From Aliiruegeria lutimaris (lineage in GTDB: Bacteria; Pseudomonadota; Alphaproteobacteria; Rhodobacterales; Rhodobacteraceae), in contig NZ_FNEK01000007.1 in the NCBI RefSeq assembly GCF_900099935.1, forward strand, positions 1-64,000: a stretch of DNA of 64,000 nt, written 5' to 3'. Each line of letters starts with the position of its first letter. The stretch's first letter is position 1. The notes beneath the pieces were generated by a model. The model was given only the letters and a program-made list of their open reading frames with translations. It did not search any database and had not been told where the DNA came from. Made by a program: the position numbers and the translations under genes. Below, in pieces: positions 62,422-64,000 of the stretch.

Positions 62422-62754
62422 ATGATCGACTGGAAACGCGTTGGTGATTTGAAGCGCGAGATCGGCGCGTCAGAGTTTGACGAGGTCGTCGAGCTGTTCC
62501 TCGAAGAGGTCGAAAGCGTGATGGACCGGCTGCGGGAAAACCCGAATCCAGACCTGTTCGAAGAGGATTTCCATTTCCTCAAGGGGTGTTCGGCAAATCT
62601 CGGCTTCGCGGACCTCGCCGGTTTCTGCCTTGCAGGCGAGACGATGGCGGCCCGTGGTGAAGCGGCGAAAGTGAATCTCTCTCAAATCTTCAACTGCTAC
62701 GAGAGGTCGAAAATCTTCTTCTTCGAGGGCATGGAAAATGGTCTGGCCGCCTGA
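62422..62754 (+). CDS. Histidine phosphotransfer (Hpt) domain protein
   Basis: A 110-residue stand-alone Hpt protein. The phospho-histidine is His51 in FEEDFHFLKGCSANLGFADL, with the usual K-x(1)-S/A pattern and a helical bundle on both sides. ATG 62422 was chosen because GGAGGATTCGAA precedes it; the ATG at 62404 has no such site. Hpt proteins relay phosphoryl groups between a hybrid kinase and a response regulator. The divergent receiver-PP2C protein is the likely partner by position; the kinase is not in the window. Confidence 0.88.
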   Translation: MIDWKRVGDLKREIGASEFDEVVELFLEEVESVMDRLRENPNPDLFEEDFHFLKGCSANLGFADLAGFCLAGETMAARGEAAKVNLSQIFNCYERSKIFFFEGMENGLAA

Positions 62755-62844
62755 CAACGGTTTTCCGGCCGTGTCGCGATAAGCTGACCTGGCGAGCGCG
62801 AAATCGCACTATACTGCCCGTCGCGGCAACGCCACTCACTCCGC

Positions 62845-64000
62845 TCAGATCACGAATTCTGACAGGGTCTCGTCACTCGTTATGTCGTTGTAGACGAGCC
62901 CGGCCGTTTCGAGACGCGAGAACAGCGCCGTGAAATTCGCCGGGTGGCTCGTCTCGATCCCCAACAGGACCGAGCCGAAATTCCTGGCGGATTTCTTCAT
63001 GTATTCAAAACGGGCAATGTCGTCTTCGGGCCCAAGAAGGTCCAGGAAGTCCCGCAGGGCGCCTGGCCGCTGGGGCAGGCGGAGAATGATGTATTTCTTG
63101 ACGCCGGAGTATCTCTGCGCGCGCTCCTTCACCTCGGGAAGCCGCTCGAAATCGAAATTCCCTCCTGAGGTCACGCAGACGATACGCCGCCCACGGATCT
63201 GGTTGGCCAGATCCGGAAGCACGTCCACCGATAGCGCCCCCGCCGGTTCGAGCACGATACCCTCGATATTGAGCATCTCGAGAATGGTGGTGCAAATCCG
63301 GTCCTCCGGCGCGCAGAGAACATCCGCCGGGGCGACATGGTCCAGCGCTTCGAAGGGCAGGTCGCCGATTCGTGCCACGGCTGCGCCGTCAACGAAGGTG
63401 TTCACACGGTCCAGCGTCACAGGGTGTCCGGCAGCCACCGCTGCGCTCAGGCTGGCCCCGCCCTTGGGCTCGACGTAGCGCAATCCGACCAATGGTGCGG
63501 TTTCCGCCAGGTATTGCGTCACCCCGGCGGACAGACCGCCGCCACCGACAGGCAGGATCACCATGTCGGGCGGGTCGATCTCGTCGAGCACCTCGACCAT
63601 CACCGAAGCCTGCCCCTCGATGACATCGACATCGTCAAATGGTGCGAGAAAATGGCCGCCCTCGGCAACGCACCATTTCTGCGCTTCCGCCAGAGTGTCG
63701 TCGAAATAGTCGCCGGTCAGGCGAATCTCGATCGAGTCTCCGCCAAAAACCCGCGTCTTCTGGATTTTTTGTTGGGGAGTCGTCACAGGCATGAACACCA
63801 CGCCCCGCACGCCGAAATGGCGGCAGACGAAAGCGACGCCCTGTGCATGGTTGCCCGCGCTGGCGCAGACGAAAAGCGATTGGTCCGGTTTGTCCGCCAG
63901 CACCTTGCGCATGGCGTTGAACGCACCGCGTAATTTGTAGGAGCGCACAGGCGAGAGGTCTTCCCGCTTCAGAAGGATCTCGGCGCCGAACCTGTCGGAC
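62845..64000 (-). CDS. ilvA: Threonine ammonia-lyase, 5' part missing from window
   Basis: A PLP enzyme converting threonine to 2-oxobutyrate for isoleucine synthesis. 385 codons to the edge are read; the start codon lies beyond 64000. The PLP lysine is in KREDLSPVRSYKLRGAFNAM. CASAGNHAQGVAF binds phosphate and ILPVGGGGLSAGV is the glycine loop. A short ACT-like regulatory domain (KKYIILRLPQRPGALRDFLD and FNSVLLGIE-like NFGSVLLGIET) occupies about the last 85 residues, so feedback control is likely. The apparent ATG at 63948 is not the start: the codon is GTG inside the PLP motif. Confidence 0.95.
   Translation of the reverse strand, partial: SDRFGAEILLKREDLSPVRSYKLRGAFNAMRKVLADKPDQSLFVCASAGNHAQGVAFVCRHFGVRGVVFMPVTTPQQKIQKTRVFGGDSIEIRLTGDYFDDTLAEAQKWCVAEGGHFLAPFDDVDVIEGQASVMVEVLDEIDPPDMVILPVGGGGLSAGVTQYLAETAPLVGLRYVEPKGGASLSAAVAAGHPVTLDRVNTFVDGAAVARIGDLPFEALDHVAPADVLCAPEDRICTTILEMLNIEGIVLEPAGALSVDVLPDLANQIRGRRIVCVTSGGNFDFERLPEVKERAQRYSGVKKYIILRLPQRPGALRDFLDLLGPEDDIARFEYMKKSARNFGSVLLGIETSHPANFTALFSRLETAGLVYNDITSDETLSEFVI

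Noticed and set aside
63948-63948. Start codon of ilvA
   Set aside because: The codon is GTG within the PLP-lysine motif; the frame stays open with homologous sequence (SDRFGAEILLKREDLSP) to the window edge.

Overview
The window looks like the replication-origin region of a Rhodobacterales (Roseobacter/Rhodobacter-group) alphaproteobacterial chromosome. Support comes from high GC, a regB / senC-regA redox two-component locus, hemJ, an AddAB recombination pair in place of RecBCD, ParABS genes following mnmE-mnmG-rsmG, and CtrA-type TTAA-N7-TTAA boxes. About 66 genes are recognisable, nearly all chromosomal housekeeping genes. The only mobile DNA seen is a partial IS630-type element at the left edge.

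Layout. 1-1216: the IS630 end cuts a PLP-dependent decarboxylase gene and leaves an orphan acyl carrier protein gene. 1217-9420: DUF2853, ahcY, an HD phosphohydrolase, then the redox-signalling locus (lipoprotein, regA, senC, regB) and a PAS protein behind a perfect CtrA box. 9472-18406: a tightly overlapping run tsaE-amgK-murU-addB-addA, then trxA. 18517-26547: hslV and hslU face each other across seven genes (secB-fxsA, tim44-mltA-smr, an MFS transporter and an esterase lipoprotein). 26692-30187: a GH25 lipoprotein, then maf-aroE-coaE-dnaQ on the minus strand.

30188-30596 is the probable oriC: AT-rich, with a perfect DnaA box and near-boxes. Minus-strand genes lie on its left and plus-strand genes on its right. 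hemJ, rho, mnmE, mnmG, rsmG, parA and parB follow. Two perfect 16-bp parS sites lie inside the coding starts of mnmG and rsmG, so the partition centromere sits 3-5 kb from the origin and directly before parAB.

37906-45318: DUF454, hemW, rdgB and rph (minus), the heat-shock pair hrcA-grpE (plus), and mutS (minus). 45508-48652: maeB and a PfkB kinase. 48735-51199: an envelope region with two near-identical 60-residue secreted/membrane proteins, two L,D-transpeptidases and a CAP lipoprotein. 51287-60448: a minus-strand run with a NaChBac-type sodium channel, an RNA uracil methyltransferase, two half-ABC exporters, a LysE exporter, a CCA-type nucleotidyltransferase, a Nudix hydrolase and Hsp33. 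60526-64000: a second Nudix hydrolase, a receiver-PP2C phosphatase divergent from an Hpt protein, and the 3' part of ilvA.

No tRNA, rRNA or CRISPR array was seen. The most informative features are the oriC/parS arrangement, the CtrA-type boxes, the tandem 60-residue proteins, and the IS-truncated decarboxylase beside an intact carrier protein. All family assignments were made by reading the sequence; none was checked against a database.
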